Shown here: positions 30,694-38,662 of the stretch, one piece after another | Numbering within the stretch: the first letter of the stretch is position 1 | Layout: each line of letters begins with the position of its first letter | Assembly: GCF_036924645.1 (NCBI RefSeq) | Contig: NZ_JAZHRX010000001.1 | Location: forward strand, 3,995,501-4,059,500 | Reading direction: 5' to 3' | DNA: 64,000 nucleotides | Source: Bradyrhizobium sp. AZCC 2176 | GTDB taxonomy: Bacteria; Pseudomonadota; Alphaproteobacteria; Rhizobiales; Xanthobacteraceae | Made by a program: the position numbers and the translations under genes | Notes under the pieces: generated by a model | Database searches by the model: none | The model's input: the letters and a program-made list of their open reading frames with translations, nothing else | What the model was told of the DNA's origin: nothing

Positions 30694-32358
30694 TCAGCGT
30701 CCAAACCGCTTGGCAAGCATCTCTTTCAGGATCTGCCGCTTGATGTTCTTGTTGGTCAACGCGGCATCGTGCCACCACCAGCCGTCGCGCTTCATCTTCT
30801 CGGTGGCTGCGACAAAGCGATCGGCCACTTCAGCGAAATCCGCGTCGGTATAGTTGAGGCTGAAGACCAGCCGGCCGGTGCCGACCCAGCTCAGCGCCAG
30901 TCCTTCGGCGCGGAGATAATATTGAAGCATCCAGTTGTAGCGGGACGGTTCGGTATATTGCACCATCCAGATCGAGGAGAGATTGCTGACGCGGACGGGC
31001 AGGTCGCTTGCCGCGAGCCGTGCGTTCAACGCGGCGGCGCGGCCGTTCCAGGTCTCGTCGAGTCCCTGATAGACCGCATTGAAGTTCGGGCTGGCGAGCC
31101 GGCTCAGGAATTCATCCATCGCCGTCATCACGTAAGGATGCGAGTTGAAGGTGCCGCGGGCGAAGCAGACGTCGGCCGGGCGATCGTCGCGGAAGCGGCG
31201 CATCAGCTCCTTGCGGCCGCAGACCACGCCGACGGGGAGGCCGCCGGCGAGGCTCTTGCCGTAGGTCACCATGTCGGCGCGCACGCCGAAATATTCCTGC
31301 GCGCCTTTGGCGGCGAGGCGGAAGCCGACGAAGATTTCGTCGAAGATCAGGACGATGCCGCGTTGGGTACAGACCTCGCGCAGCTTCTTCAGCCATTCGG
31401 TGTAAGCCGCGCGATCGAACGCGCCCTTGCGCGAACTGTCGACGAGCGCGGAATCGCCGGGCGCATTGGCATTGGGATGCAGCGCCTGCAGCGGATTGAC
31501 CAGCACGCAGGCGATATCCTTGCGCGTGCGCAGCACATGCAGCGTCCGCTCCGACATGTCGGCCAGCGTATAGGTCTCGTGCGGCGAAACTGGATTGCCG
31601 ACGCCTGGCTGCACGTCGCCCCACCAGCCGTGATAGGCGCCGGCGAAACGAACCAGATGCGTGCGCTTGGTGTGGTAGCGCGCCAGCCGCACCGCCTGCA
31701 TGACCGCTTCGGTGCCGGACATGTGGAACGAGACTTCGTCGAGGCCGGAAATCTCGCACAGCCGCCGCACATTGTCGGTGATGACGGGATGATAGGGGCC
31801 GAGCACAGGGCCCAGCGCGTGGGCGCGCTTTTCGGCTTCCGTGATGCATTCCTTGTAAAAATCATTGCCGAAGATGTTGACGCCGTAAGAGCCGGTCAGG
31901 TCGTAGAACACATTGCCGTCGACATCCGTGACGGTGACTCCGGCGGAGGACTGCATGAACGCGCCGGTGCCGAGATTCTCCCGCATCAGGCGGCTGTACT
32001 GGAACGGCACCCGGTAGGTCTCGGTGAACTGCAGGTCGGAGATGTGCGTAGCCGCCTCCGCCGTCATCTGCCGGCCCCTGGCGTAGCGCTCCTCATAGAG
32101 GCAGGCGAGGCGGAAGAAGGCGTCCTGGCGCTGCATGGCGACGTCGGCGGGCGCACCGTCGGAACAGAAGAAGCCGTCGATATCGAACTCGTAATGCGGC
32201 ACCAGCCGCGCGACCATTTTGGACATTTTGGAATGTCCGGTCAACGAACGGTGCTTGGCGCGGGACAGCGCCAGCCGCGCCTGTAATTTGGGGAACACTG
32301 CCGCTGTAACAGCGACCGCAGCGGCGGACAGCGAAAGAATCGGAAGGGACGAATCCAT
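30694..32358 (-). CDS. Membrane-anchored class III aminotransferase
   Basis: 554 aa. PLP-dependent fold-type I enzyme related to glutamate-1-semialdehyde aminomutase: SGTEAVMQAVRLARYHTKR, FAGAYHGWWGD, LIFDEIFVGFRLA (PLP-contacting Asp) and TYGKSLAGGLPVGVV (Schiff-base Lys). Unlike HemL it has ~110 extra N-terminal residues with one hydrophobic segment (LPILSLSAAAVAVTAAVF) then basic residues, so it is probably bound to the inner membrane. Start ATG at 32358 shares bases with the start of psd on the other strand. Substrate unknown; location suggests lipid-linked amines. Confidence 0.85.
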   Translation of the reverse strand: MDSSLPILSLSAAAVAVTAAVFPKLQARLALSRAKHRSLTGHSKMSKMVARLVPHYEFDIDGFFCSDGAPADVAMQRQDAFFRLACLYEERYARGRQMTAEAATHISDLQFTETYRVPFQYSRLMRENLGTGAFMQSSAGVTVTDVDGNVFYDLTGSYGVNIFGNDFYKECITEAEKRAHALGPVLGPYHPVITDNVRRLCEISGLDEVSFHMSGTEAVMQAVRLARYHTKRTHLVRFAGAYHGWWGDVQPGVGNPVSPHETYTLADMSERTLHVLRTRKDIACVLVNPLQALHPNANAPGDSALVDSSRKGAFDRAAYTEWLKKLREVCTQRGIVLIFDEIFVGFRLAAKGAQEYFGVRADMVTYGKSLAGGLPVGVVCGRKELMRRFRDDRPADVCFARGTFNSHPYVMTAMDEFLSRLASPNFNAVYQGLDETWNGRAAALNARLAASDLPVRVSNLSSIWMVQYTEPSRYNWMLQYYLRAEGLALSWVGTGRLVFSLNYTDADFAEVADRFVAATEKMKRDGWWWHDAALTNKNIKRQILKEMLAKRFGR

Positions 32359-33262
32359 GCCTGAAGCGCTAGCCAATCCTGCTGACAGATTGATGACAAC
32401 AAGGGGCCTGATCGCCCGCTTCACCCAGCAGGAAGACCTCAATTTCCTGTTGACCAACCGCATCCCGCGGGCGGCGCTGACGCGCTTCATGGGCTGGTTC
32501 AGCAAGATCGAAAACCCTGTGGTGCGCGATGCCTCGATTGCGTGCTGGCGGCTGTTTTCCGACCTCGATCTGTCGGAAGCCAAAAAGACCGAATTCAAAA
32601 GCCTGCACGATTGCTTTACGCGCGAACTGCGCCCCGGCCTGCGCCCGGCGGATCCCGATCCGGCTGTTGTGGCCAGTCCCTCCGACGGCATCATCGGCGC
32701 CTTCGGCAAGATTGCGGATACCGAGCTGTTTCAGATCAAGGGGGCGCCTTATTCGCTGCTTGACTTGCTCGGCGATCCCGCGCTGGTCGAGCGCCACCGC
32801 AACGGCCGCTTCCTCACGCTCAGGCTGACGTCGAGCATGTATCACCGGTTTCACGCGCCATATGACGGCAAGATCGAGCGGGTGACGTTCATCCATGGCG
32901 ATGTCTGGAACGTCAATCCGATCGCACTGAAGCGGGTGGAGCGTCTGTTCTGCAAGAACGAGCGGGCGGTGCTCGAGATGCGCCTGCCGTCTGGCGAGGC
33001 GCTGACGCTGGTGCCGGTCGCGGCGATTTTGGTCGCCAGCATCCGGCTGCATTTCCTCGACGTCACGCTCAATGCGCGGAGCAGGGGACCGACAGTGTTT
33101 CCGTGCGATGCAAACGTCCGCAAGGGCGATGAGCTCGGCTGGTTCGAACACGGCTCCACCATCATCGTGCTGGCGCCCGAGCATTTCGAATTCGCCGACC
33201 ATATTGCGGAGGGGGCGCGCATCCGTGCCGGCGAGCCGCTGTTGCGAAAACCGCAGGTTTAA
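32357..33262 (+). CDS. psd: Phosphatidylserine decarboxylase Psd
   Basis: 301 aa pyruvoyl enzyme, turning phosphatidylserine into phosphatidylethanolamine. Proenzyme landmarks: VASPSDGIIGAFGKI, LTLRLTSSMYHRFHAPYDGK with the catalytic His region, DVWNVNP, and the self-cleavage site FEHGSTI, an LGST-like GST motif where Ser becomes the pyruvoyl group. ATG at 32357 has AAGGGA 7 bases upstream and overlaps the divergent aminotransferase start; MTTRG at 32393 is an alternative. Product feeds PmtA. This is the longer eukaryote/E. coli-type size class, not the short rhizobial PssA-linked form. Confidence 0.9.
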   Translation: MPEALANPADRLMTTRGLIARFTQQEDLNFLLTNRIPRAALTRFMGWFSKIENPVVRDASIACWRLFSDLDLSEAKKTEFKSLHDCFTRELRPGLRPADPDPAVVASPSDGIIGAFGKIADTELFQIKGAPYSLLDLLGDPALVERHRNGRFLTLRLTSSMYHRFHAPYDGKIERVTFIHGDVWNVNPIALKRVERLFCKNERAVLEMRLPSGEALTLVPVAAILVASIRLHFLDVTLNARSRGPTVFPCDANVRKGDELGWFEHGSTIIVLAPEHFEFADHIAEGARIRAGEPLLRKPQV

Positions 33263-33324
33263 TCTCGATTATCCCGGCGATTATCTCTATATGCTCGCGA
33301 TCGCGAAAACGCGGGAAACGAGAA

Positions 33325-33912
33325 ATGGCGAGAGCGTCCGTGCTGGCGGCGGGAGGCATTGTGCTGCGGCAGGCGGAGCCGCCGCTGGTCGCCGTGGTAC
33401 GCCTGCGCAAGCGCAACGAATGGGTTTTGCCCAAGGGCAAGCTCGACGACGGCGAGACGCCGCGCGCCGCCGCGATGCGCGAGGTGATGGAAGAAACCGG
33501 GCATGATGTCGCCGTGCACGAATTTCTGGGCACGCTGGCCTACGAATCCCGCGGCGGCGCCAAGGTCGTGCATTACTGGCGCATGGCAGCGGGCAACACG
33601 CCCACGCGCCAACTGATGCGAGACGTGAAAGCCGTGGATTGGCTGCCGCTCGGAGAAGCCGTCGAACGGCTGTCGCGCGGTTATGAGCGCGCTTTTCTGG
33701 AGAGCGTTGGCCCGATCGCGGTGGCCGCGGCGAATGGTGTCGAAGGCATGGCGTTGCCGGCAGCGGCAGAACCTATGGTTCGTGAGCACAAAGCCGCCCG
33801 CGTGGGCTTCCTTCGAAACCTGCTGAGACTCATTGGCATTCGTGTCCCGGGCGCGATGCAGCGCGCCAGCGATGCGCCGCAGAACCGGGACCCACAGTCG
33901 CATGGCGGATAG
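33325..33912 (+). CDS. Nudix hydrolase with repeat-derived C-terminus
   Basis: 195 aa. Full Nudix box GKLDDGETPRAAAMREVMEE-TG (G-x5-E-x7-REVxEExG), binding Mg2+ for cleavage of nucleoside diphosphate-X substrates. N-terminus ASVLAAGGIVLRQAEPPLVA, core strand NEWVLPKGK. Residues after ~155 leave the family, and the last ~30 codons run into a palindromic repeat (from 33841), giving the tail RVPGAMQRASDAP and so on. Substrate cannot be read from sequence; MutT/DIPP-like size. Confidence 0.88.
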   Translation: MARASVLAAGGIVLRQAEPPLVAVVRLRKRNEWVLPKGKLDDGETPRAAAMREVMEETGHDVAVHEFLGTLAYESRGGAKVVHYWRMAAGNTPTRQLMRDVKAVDWLPLGEAVERLSRGYERAFLESVGPIAVAAANGVEGMALPAAAEPMVREHKAARVGFLRNLLRLIGIRVPGAMQRASDAPQNRDPQSHGG

Positions 33913-33965
33913 TGGGCCCCGGCTCTGCGGCGCACCACTTTGTGGTGCACCGCGTCCGGGGAACG
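33841..33965. repeat. Double palindromic repeat, type F
   Basis: Unit one: CGTGTCCCGGGCGCGATGCA with TGCGCCGCAGAACCGGGACC. Unit two: GGGCCCCGGCTCTGCGGCGC with GTGCACCGCGTCCGGGGAAC. Unit one lies inside the 3' end of the Nudix ORF, unit two in the gap beyond it. Confidence 0.7.
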
Positions 33966-33978
33966 CAGGCGGAATCCG

Positions 33979-35340
33979 CTAGCGCAATTGCTTCGGCGGC
34001 TTGCCTCGCTGCGGCGCGGGCGCAGGCCGCCGCGGCGCGGCGGGCAATCCCGGACGTTGCAGGGCTGGCGCGCCCTGGACGCCGGGCTGCAGTCCCGGCC
34101 GCCCCTGCGGGGCTGCGCCCGGCTGCGCAGGTGCATAGGGTTGTTGCGGTGGGCCTGCGCGTGGCGGCAGGCCGGGCTGCGGTGGCAGGCCGGGTCGTGA
34201 CGGTTGTCCGGTCCGCGGCGGCGGCACGCCGGGCTGATTTGGCGAGCGCGGCTGCTGCTGTCCTTGGCGGTTCGGCGCGCCCGGCTGTTGCTGCTGCTGC
34301 CCGGGCCGGTTCAATTGACCCGGCTGTTGCGGCTGTCCGGGACGATTGAGCCGATCAGGCTGCTGTCCCTGGCGGTTCGGTACGGCCGGCAGTGGCGGCT
34401 GACCGGGTTGTCCCGGCAGGCCATTCTGTCGCCGCTGGCCGGGCTGAAGCTGCCGCATCGGCCGGTTCGGATTGACGAAGGTGGGATTGGCGCGGCGGAA
34501 TTCGCGCTGCTGGAACACGACCTGCCGGCCGAAATTTTGCGTCGAGTGAAGCTGACGCACAAATCCCTGATCTCGCAGCATCACCGCTTGCGGAATCACC
34601 AGCGGCACCGCGGCGAAGCGCGCGCCGCCGGCGCCTGGCCGGATGGTGAAGCCGCTCGCGCCCTGCGTCAGAAAACCGAGCCGTGCGCCGGCGCGGTCAT
34701 TGACCTCGATGCGGCCGACCTTTCCGTCGGCGTCGGGATAGAGCTTGACCGCGACATTCCGCGGATTGTTGGCGGCAGCCCCCTCCGGCACTTCGACGAG
34801 GCCGGTGGTGCCGCGAATACCGAGCGTTGCCGTCGGCGTCGTGATCTTCATGTCGCCGGTTTTTGCCACCGAGGCAGCGACGAAAGCGGCGGTACCCTTG
34901 GCGACATCGAAGATCGCCGCATTGCTCTTGCCGCCATCCTCATAGACGTAATTGTCGATGGTGATCTTCGTGTTGGCCTTGAGATTGAAGGTGGTGTTGT
35001 CGATGAAGGTGATGCCGAGCGCGGCATTGGCGCCGGTCTGCACGACGTCGTTGAGATAGATGTCGTCCTTGACCTTGAGCGGCGTGGTCTTGTCGTCGCG
35101 GATCACGCTAGCGCTGCCGGTCACGGTGGCGACATTGCCGATCGGCTCTTCCGGCGCCTGCGCGTCGGTTGTGGGCGTGGTCGCGTCAGGTGTCGATGTC
35201 GCCGGTGCGGCGGGCTGCGAAGGATCGATCTGTGCCTGCGCCAGTTGCGTCAGTTCGGAAGCGCCTGCGAAAACTTGTCCCGCGCCGATCAGCGTGCCGC
35301 AGGCAAGCAGCACGAGCGCGAAGGAAAGTTGGCGCGACAT
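33979..35340 (-). CDS. FecR-domain exported protein with Pro/Gln-rich tail
   Basis: 453 aa. Signal peptide ends near QVFAGA. Residues ~75-185 form a FecR-type domain: IGNVATVTGSASVIRDDKTT, LNDVVQTGANAALGITFIDN, TPTATLGIRGTTGLVEV. The C-terminal ~170 residues are low complexity, rich in Pro, Gln, Gly and Arg with repeats such as NRPGQPQQPGQLNRPGQ. ATG at 35340 has GGAA 8 bases upstream. FecR proteins usually sense or bind envelope partners; here there is no adjacent sigma factor or TonB gene. Confidence 0.82.
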   Translation of the reverse strand: MSRQLSFALVLLACGTLIGAGQVFAGASELTQLAQAQIDPSQPAAPATSTPDATTPTTDAQAPEEPIGNVATVTGSASVIRDDKTTPLKVKDDIYLNDVVQTGANAALGITFIDNTTFNLKANTKITIDNYVYEDGGKSNAAIFDVAKGTAAFVAASVAKTGDMKITTPTATLGIRGTTGLVEVPEGAAANNPRNVAVKLYPDADGKVGRIEVNDRAGARLGFLTQGASGFTIRPGAGGARFAAVPLVIPQAVMLRDQGFVRQLHSTQNFGRQVVFQQREFRRANPTFVNPNRPMRQLQPGQRRQNGLPGQPGQPPLPAVPNRQGQQPDRLNRPGQPQQPGQLNRPGQQQQQPGAPNRQGQQQPRSPNQPGVPPPRTGQPSRPGLPPQPGLPPRAGPPQQPYAPAQPGAAPQGRPGLQPGVQGAPALQRPGLPAAPRRPAPAPQRGKPPKQLR

Positions 35341-35704
35341 CGGGATATTTCCGTTCACGGAGGGAAGGCAGCAGGCGGGAATCCGATTTCAGCGCCATCA
35401 GGCTGAATGCGGGATGAACGCGGCGCTTGGTGTCGGGGCGAGCGCAAATGATCAAGCGCGCGGGTGTGGCGCTTTCACACCGGAATTTTGGCTCTTCCAC
35501 TACTTTTCCGTAACCTCGCCCAAGATTGGCAATGTCCCTTCGGCAAGGGTTGGCTATAATCTGATTCTGGCGCGGCCCATGCCTCCCCCCTCCGTCGGGA
35601 AAGTATCATTCATGCGGGGCCATTGCGATCATCGAACCAACTGTTCGAGCTACCCAAGCATAAGGAGGGGTTGCGATCATTGCTCGCAATAGGAGGTTCT
35701 TTCG
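35341..35704. other. Intergenic region, probable promoter and leader
   Basis: No gene. A TATAAT at 35555-35560 may be a -10 box for the following gene, though no good -35 lies 16-18 bases upstream. Two direct copies of TTGCGATCAT (near 35625 and 35672) and an inverted pair TCGAAC/GTTCGA sit in the leader. Confidence 0.4.
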
Positions 35705-36418
35705 ATGAAGCTGTCTGCGCCCCTTTATCACTTGAAACGTAAGGCCAAACTTCTATCCCGTGCGGAACATATCCCGCTGCACGAGGCGCTCGACCGCATT
35801 GCCAGGCAAGAGGGTTTTGGCGGCTGGAGTTTGCTAGCGGCCAAAGTGACGGCAACCGCGCCCGCCGAAAAACTGTTTGCGCGGCTGGCGCCTGGCGACC
35901 TGGTACTGGTCGGTGCGCGTCCGGGCCAGGGTAAAACCCTGATGAGCCTCGAACTCGCCGTACAGGCCATGAAGTCCGGCAGTCGAGGTGTGTTCTTCAC
36001 GCTGGAGTATACGGAGAGGGACATGCTGGATCGTTTCCGGGCCATCGGCGTGGCGCGGGAAGATTTTGCCGGCCTGTTTGAATTCGACAGCTCCGACGAG
36101 ATGAGTTCGGATTACATCATCAAGCGGCTGGCCACAGCGGCTCGCGGCACCCTGGTGGTCGTGGACTATCTGCAACTGCTCGACCAGAAGCGTGAAAATC
36201 CGGAATTGATGGTTCAGGTTCGCTCGCTGCAGTCATTCGCACGCGATCGCGGGCTGATCTTCGTCTTTATCTCCCAGATCGATCGCTCATACGATCCGTT
36301 GAAGAAGCCATGCCCCGATCTGGAAGATGTCAGATTGCCCAATCCGCTGGATCTGAGCCTCTTCACCAAGACATGTTTCCTGAACAACGGCGAGGTCCAG
36401 TTCCGGGCGGCAAGCTAA
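35705..36418 (+). CDS. Orphan DnaB-like RecA-fold ATPase, 237 aa
   Basis: Contains only the ATPase core of a DnaB-type helicase. Walker A GARPGQGKT (70-78), FFTLEYTERDM (DnaB-like FSLEM strand), Walker B VVVDYLQLL (151-159), and FISQIDR (188-194) matching the DnaB SQLNR motif. The N-terminal ~60 residues are a short helical piece (LSRAEHIPLHEALDRIARQE GFGGWS) rather than the primase-binding domain. AGGAGG precedes the ATG. Too small to be the replicative helicase; role unknown. Confidence 0.75.
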   Translation: MKLSAPLYHLKRKAKLLSRAEHIPLHEALDRIARQEGFGGWSLLAAKVTATAPAEKLFARLAPGDLVLVGARPGQGKTLMSLELAVQAMKSGSRGVFFTLEYTERDMLDRFRAIGVAREDFAGLFEFDSSDEMSSDYIIKRLATAARGTLVVVDYLQLLDQKRENPELMVQVRSLQSFARDRGLIFVFISQIDRSYDPLKKPCPDLEDVRLPNPLDLSLFTKTCFLNNGEVQFRAAS

Positions 36419-36443
36419 AGCGTTTTCGAGCGAAGCATAAAGA

Positions 36444-36469
36444 AGGCCCTGTGGCGAACCACAGGGCCT
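36444..36469 (-). terminator. Hairpin terminator between convergent genes
   Basis: Perfect stem AGGCCCTGTGG / CCACAGGGCCT with loop CGAA. On the minus strand it is followed by TTCTTTATG, so it most likely ends the DUF2147 gene at 36489, but it could serve both strands. Confidence 0.75.
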
Positions 36470-36488
36470 CAAGTCTCGGGAGAAATCG

Positions 36489-37214
36489 TCAGCTCACGCG
36501 CTTCCAGGTCTGGCCGCCGCAGAACATGCCGCCGAAGGCGCAGCCCTGAACCTTGAGCGTATCGGTACCCCTCAGCGCGATCGTCGAGTCGTAGTTGCGG
36601 CCGCTGCTGGGGTCGTGGATGCGGCCGGTCCACTTGCTGCCCTGCGGCTTCATGTTGATCAGGATCCGTTCGCCGGTATTGACGGAGTAGCCGCACAGAT
36701 TGGCGCCGCATTCCTCGATGCGAACGTTGCCCTTGTTCTCTTCCGTCGCCCAGATGCCGAGCGGCGAGTTCGGATCGGACGCGCTTGCCGCGGCAGCCGG
36801 CTGCGGCGCTGGCGCTGGTGCAGCCGCGACCGGCGCGGGCGGCGGAGGCGGAGCGGGCGCGGCTTCGGTCCGCGTCGGTGCCGCGGCCACGACGGTGGTT
36901 GGAGCCGGGGCGGGCGCAGCGACGGGAGCGGGGGGCTGCGGCGCGGTCGCCTGGGCCGGCGCGGGTGCCGCCGGTGCTGCAGGCGCGGTGTCGGCAACGT
37001 CATCGTCCTTGCTCTTGGAGCCCATGCCCTTGAGATCGATATTGCCGAGCGTGCCGTTATAGCCGGGGGCGGTGATCTTGACGCAGGAAATGGCGTTGCA
37101 GTTGCGCGGCGCTTCAACGCGGATGCGCTCGCCGTTGATCTGGAGCGTAATGCCGCCGGCACGGGCCGAGGTGGTGGCCATCAACAATGCAGCGAGGACG
37201 TAGAGTTTCTTCAT
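36489..37214 (-). CDS. Exported DUF2147 protein, paralogue 1
   Basis: 241 aa. Signal peptide (MKKLYVLAALLMATTSARAG), N-terminal small Cys-containing unit (EAPRNCNAISCVKI), a ~75-residue Pro/Ala-rich linker, and a C-terminal DUF2147-like domain: PLGIWATEENKGNVRIEECG, NLCGYSV, ILINMKPQGSKWTGRIHDPS, GRNYDSTIALRG, CAFGGMFCGGQTWKR. Six or so Cys suggest disulfides in the periplasm. Divergently transcribed from a paralogue at 37404 over a shared control region. Confidence 0.85.
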   Translation of the reverse strand: MKKLYVLAALLMATTSARAGGITLQINGERIRVEAPRNCNAISCVKITAPGYNGTLGNIDLKGMGSKSKDDDVADTAPAAPAAPAPAQATAPQPPAPVAAPAPAPTTVVAAAPTRTEAAPAPPPPPAPVAAAPAPAPQPAAAASASDPNSPLGIWATEENKGNVRIEECGANLCGYSVNTGERILINMKPQGSKWTGRIHDPSSGRNYDSTIALRGTDTLKVQGCAFGGMFCGGQTWKRVS

Positions 37215-37287
37215 GAGAGCCTCCCGAGCGGCTTGAGCGGTGGCGGTGAACTTGGGCGGACCCTACACGGCGCGCGGGGCGCGCTCT

Positions 37288-37301
37288 GTGATGTACATCA
37301 C
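37288..37301. promoter_or_regulatory. Palindromic operator 1, GTGAT-N4-ATCAC
   Basis: GTGAT GTAC ATCAC, a perfect 14-base palindrome of CRP/FNR-family shape, in the divergent DUF2147 promoter region. Its twin is 48 bases away. Confidence 0.6.
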
Positions 37302-37335
37302 GCGACGGCTGTAATCGCCGCAACGGCGCAAATCG

Positions 37336-37349
37336 GTGATTCAAATCAC
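37336..37349. promoter_or_regulatory. Palindromic operator 2, GTGAT-N4-ATCAC
   Basis: GTGAT TCAA ATCAC, same arms as operator 1 with a different centre. Positioned nearer the plus-strand gene. Confidence 0.6.
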
Positions 37350-37403
37350 ATTCAGCCGAGGTTCCCCGCGACTAGTTTTCCGCATCACCCGCGGGAGGCT
37401 TCG

Positions 37404-38258
37404 ATGAAACGATTTTGTTTTCTCGCTGTGCTGATGGCGCTCAGTTCTTCCGCCGATGCCGGCGGTTCGATTTCATTCAGCGTCGGCGGCCGTCGGGTGT
37501 ACGTCGAGTCCTCCAGGCATTGCCGTTTGGGCACGTGCGTCTCGGTGTCCAGAAGCCTCGACTGGCGCCGCAAGCGCGACCGCTATGGCGACGAACGCGA
37601 CGCGGGAGTGCCGGCGAAGCCCGTGCCGCCAGCACCACAGACGGTTTCGCCCCCCTCGTCCCCCGCACCGCCGGCGACCACAGCGCCTGCCAAGACCATC
37701 GTGGCCGCGCCGCCGCCGGCTGTCTACACACCGGCCGCATCGTCAACCCAGATCGTCGCGGCGCCTCCAGCTCCACCGCCGCCCGCGTCGCCGCCGGCTC
37801 AGCAGGATTCGATGCCAATGCCGCCGCCCGCCGAGAAACCGGCCGAAGCCGTGCGGCCCGCACCGCAGGTCGAGCGCGTTTCGCAACAGGCCGAGGAAGA
37901 GCCGTCGGATTCTCCAATCGGTGATTGGCAGACCGAAGGCAGGGGAACGGTGCGGATCGCAAAATGCGGCAATGCGCTGTGCGGCTATGCGCTCAGTTCA
38001 TCGTCGAACGAGAAGGGCGAAGCGATCCTGATCAACATGAAGCCGAAGAAGGAGCGGCAATGGATCGGCAGCGTCTACAGCCAAGCCAGCGGCGAGACAT
38101 ATTACGGCACGATGTCGATCAAGGCGATCGACACGCTTCGCGTCGAAGCCTGCGCGCTCGGCCGCTTCTACTGCACGGGCAACAATTGGCGCCGCATCAC
38201 GCGCCGTGCCGACAGCTTGGTGACGTCGTGGCAGGTGATCGCCGAGCCGCACTCGTAG
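37404..38258 (+). CDS. Exported DUF2147 protein, paralogue 2
   Basis: 284 aa with the same layout as its divergent neighbour: signal peptide ending SSADAG, a short N-terminal unit with two Cys (SSRHCRLGTCVSV), Pro/Ala linker, then the DUF2147 domain: PIGDWQTEGRGTVRIAKCGN, ALCGYAL, ILINMKPKKERQWIGSVYSQ, YGTMSIKAIDTLRVEACALG, RFYCTGNNWRRI. GGGAGG is 6 bases ahead of the ATG at 37404. The large upstream frame extension is antisense to paralogue 1. Function of DUF2147 unknown. Confidence 0.85.
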   Translation: MKRFCFLAVLMALSSSADAGGSISFSVGGRRVYVESSRHCRLGTCVSVSRSLDWRRKRDRYGDERDAGVPAKPVPPAPQTVSPPSSPAPPATTAPAKTIVAAPPPAVYTPAASSTQIVAAPPAPPPPASPPAQQDSMPMPPPAEKPAEAVRPAPQVERVSQQAEEEPSDSPIGDWQTEGRGTVRIAKCGNALCGYALSSSSNEKGEAILINMKPKKERQWIGSVYSQASGETYYGTMSIKAIDTLRVEACALGRFYCTGNNWRRITRRADSLVTSWQVIAEPHS

Positions 38259-38321
38259 CGCCGTCATCGGCTCTGGCACGTTCGAAACGTCATGTGCGCT
38301 CATAACATGTGCGCTCATGAA

Positions 38322-38350
38322 AACGCCCAGTGACTCGGTCACCGGGCGTT
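38322..38350 (-). terminator. Hairpin after the 31-aa peptide gene
   Basis: ACGCCCAGTGA and TCACCGGGCGT pair with one A/C mismatch around CTCGG. On the minus strand it is followed by TTTCATG. Could end the small peptide transcript. Confidence 0.55.
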
Positions 38351-38374
38351 CAGGTCCATGTCTGGACGGGTAGT

Positions 38375-38470
38375 CTAAAACACGCCAAGCACAATCGCGC
38401 CGACGAAGGCGAATGCAACATACGCGGCTACAACGCTCAGTCTGCTCACGAGAGGACTTACGAAATCCAT
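38375..38470 (-). CDS. Small membrane peptide, 31 aa
   Basis: Reads MDFVSPLVSRLSVVAAYVAF then AFVGAIVLGVF and TAG. A single transmembrane helix of ~20 residues preceded by a short N-terminus with one Arg, a common design for regulatory or stabilising small proteins. The ATG follows GGGAGCC by 6 bases, and a hairpin follows the stop. Too short for usual gene callers. Expression is inference. Confidence 0.6.
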   Translation of the reverse strand: MDFVSPLVSRLSVVAAYVAFAFVGAIVLGVF

Positions 38471-38662
38471 TGGGAAGGCTCCCTGGGTTCACGTCGTGCG
38501 CGCAATAACACCCAAGGCTAGCAAAGCGTTCCCGGCCCAAAAAGTCAGTGTTGCTGTCTATCCCGCCCTTCCCATAGCGGGTGCGGCGCGGCAACGTGGT
38601 AAAAAATTCGTTAAATCAACATGTTGAAGAGTCTTTAAATAAATTGGTTGAACGTGCGGGGG

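Noticed and set aside
28510..32286. Very long ORFs (693 aa minus, 608 aa plus) crossing the lipid locus
   Set aside because: They run antisense over several recognised genes and repeats; low-complexity Arg/His/Asp-rich products.
35555..35560. TATAAT as a confirmed promoter
   Set aside because: The nearest TTGGCA lies 23 bases upstream, too far for a normal sigma-70 spacer, so only noted in the region entry.
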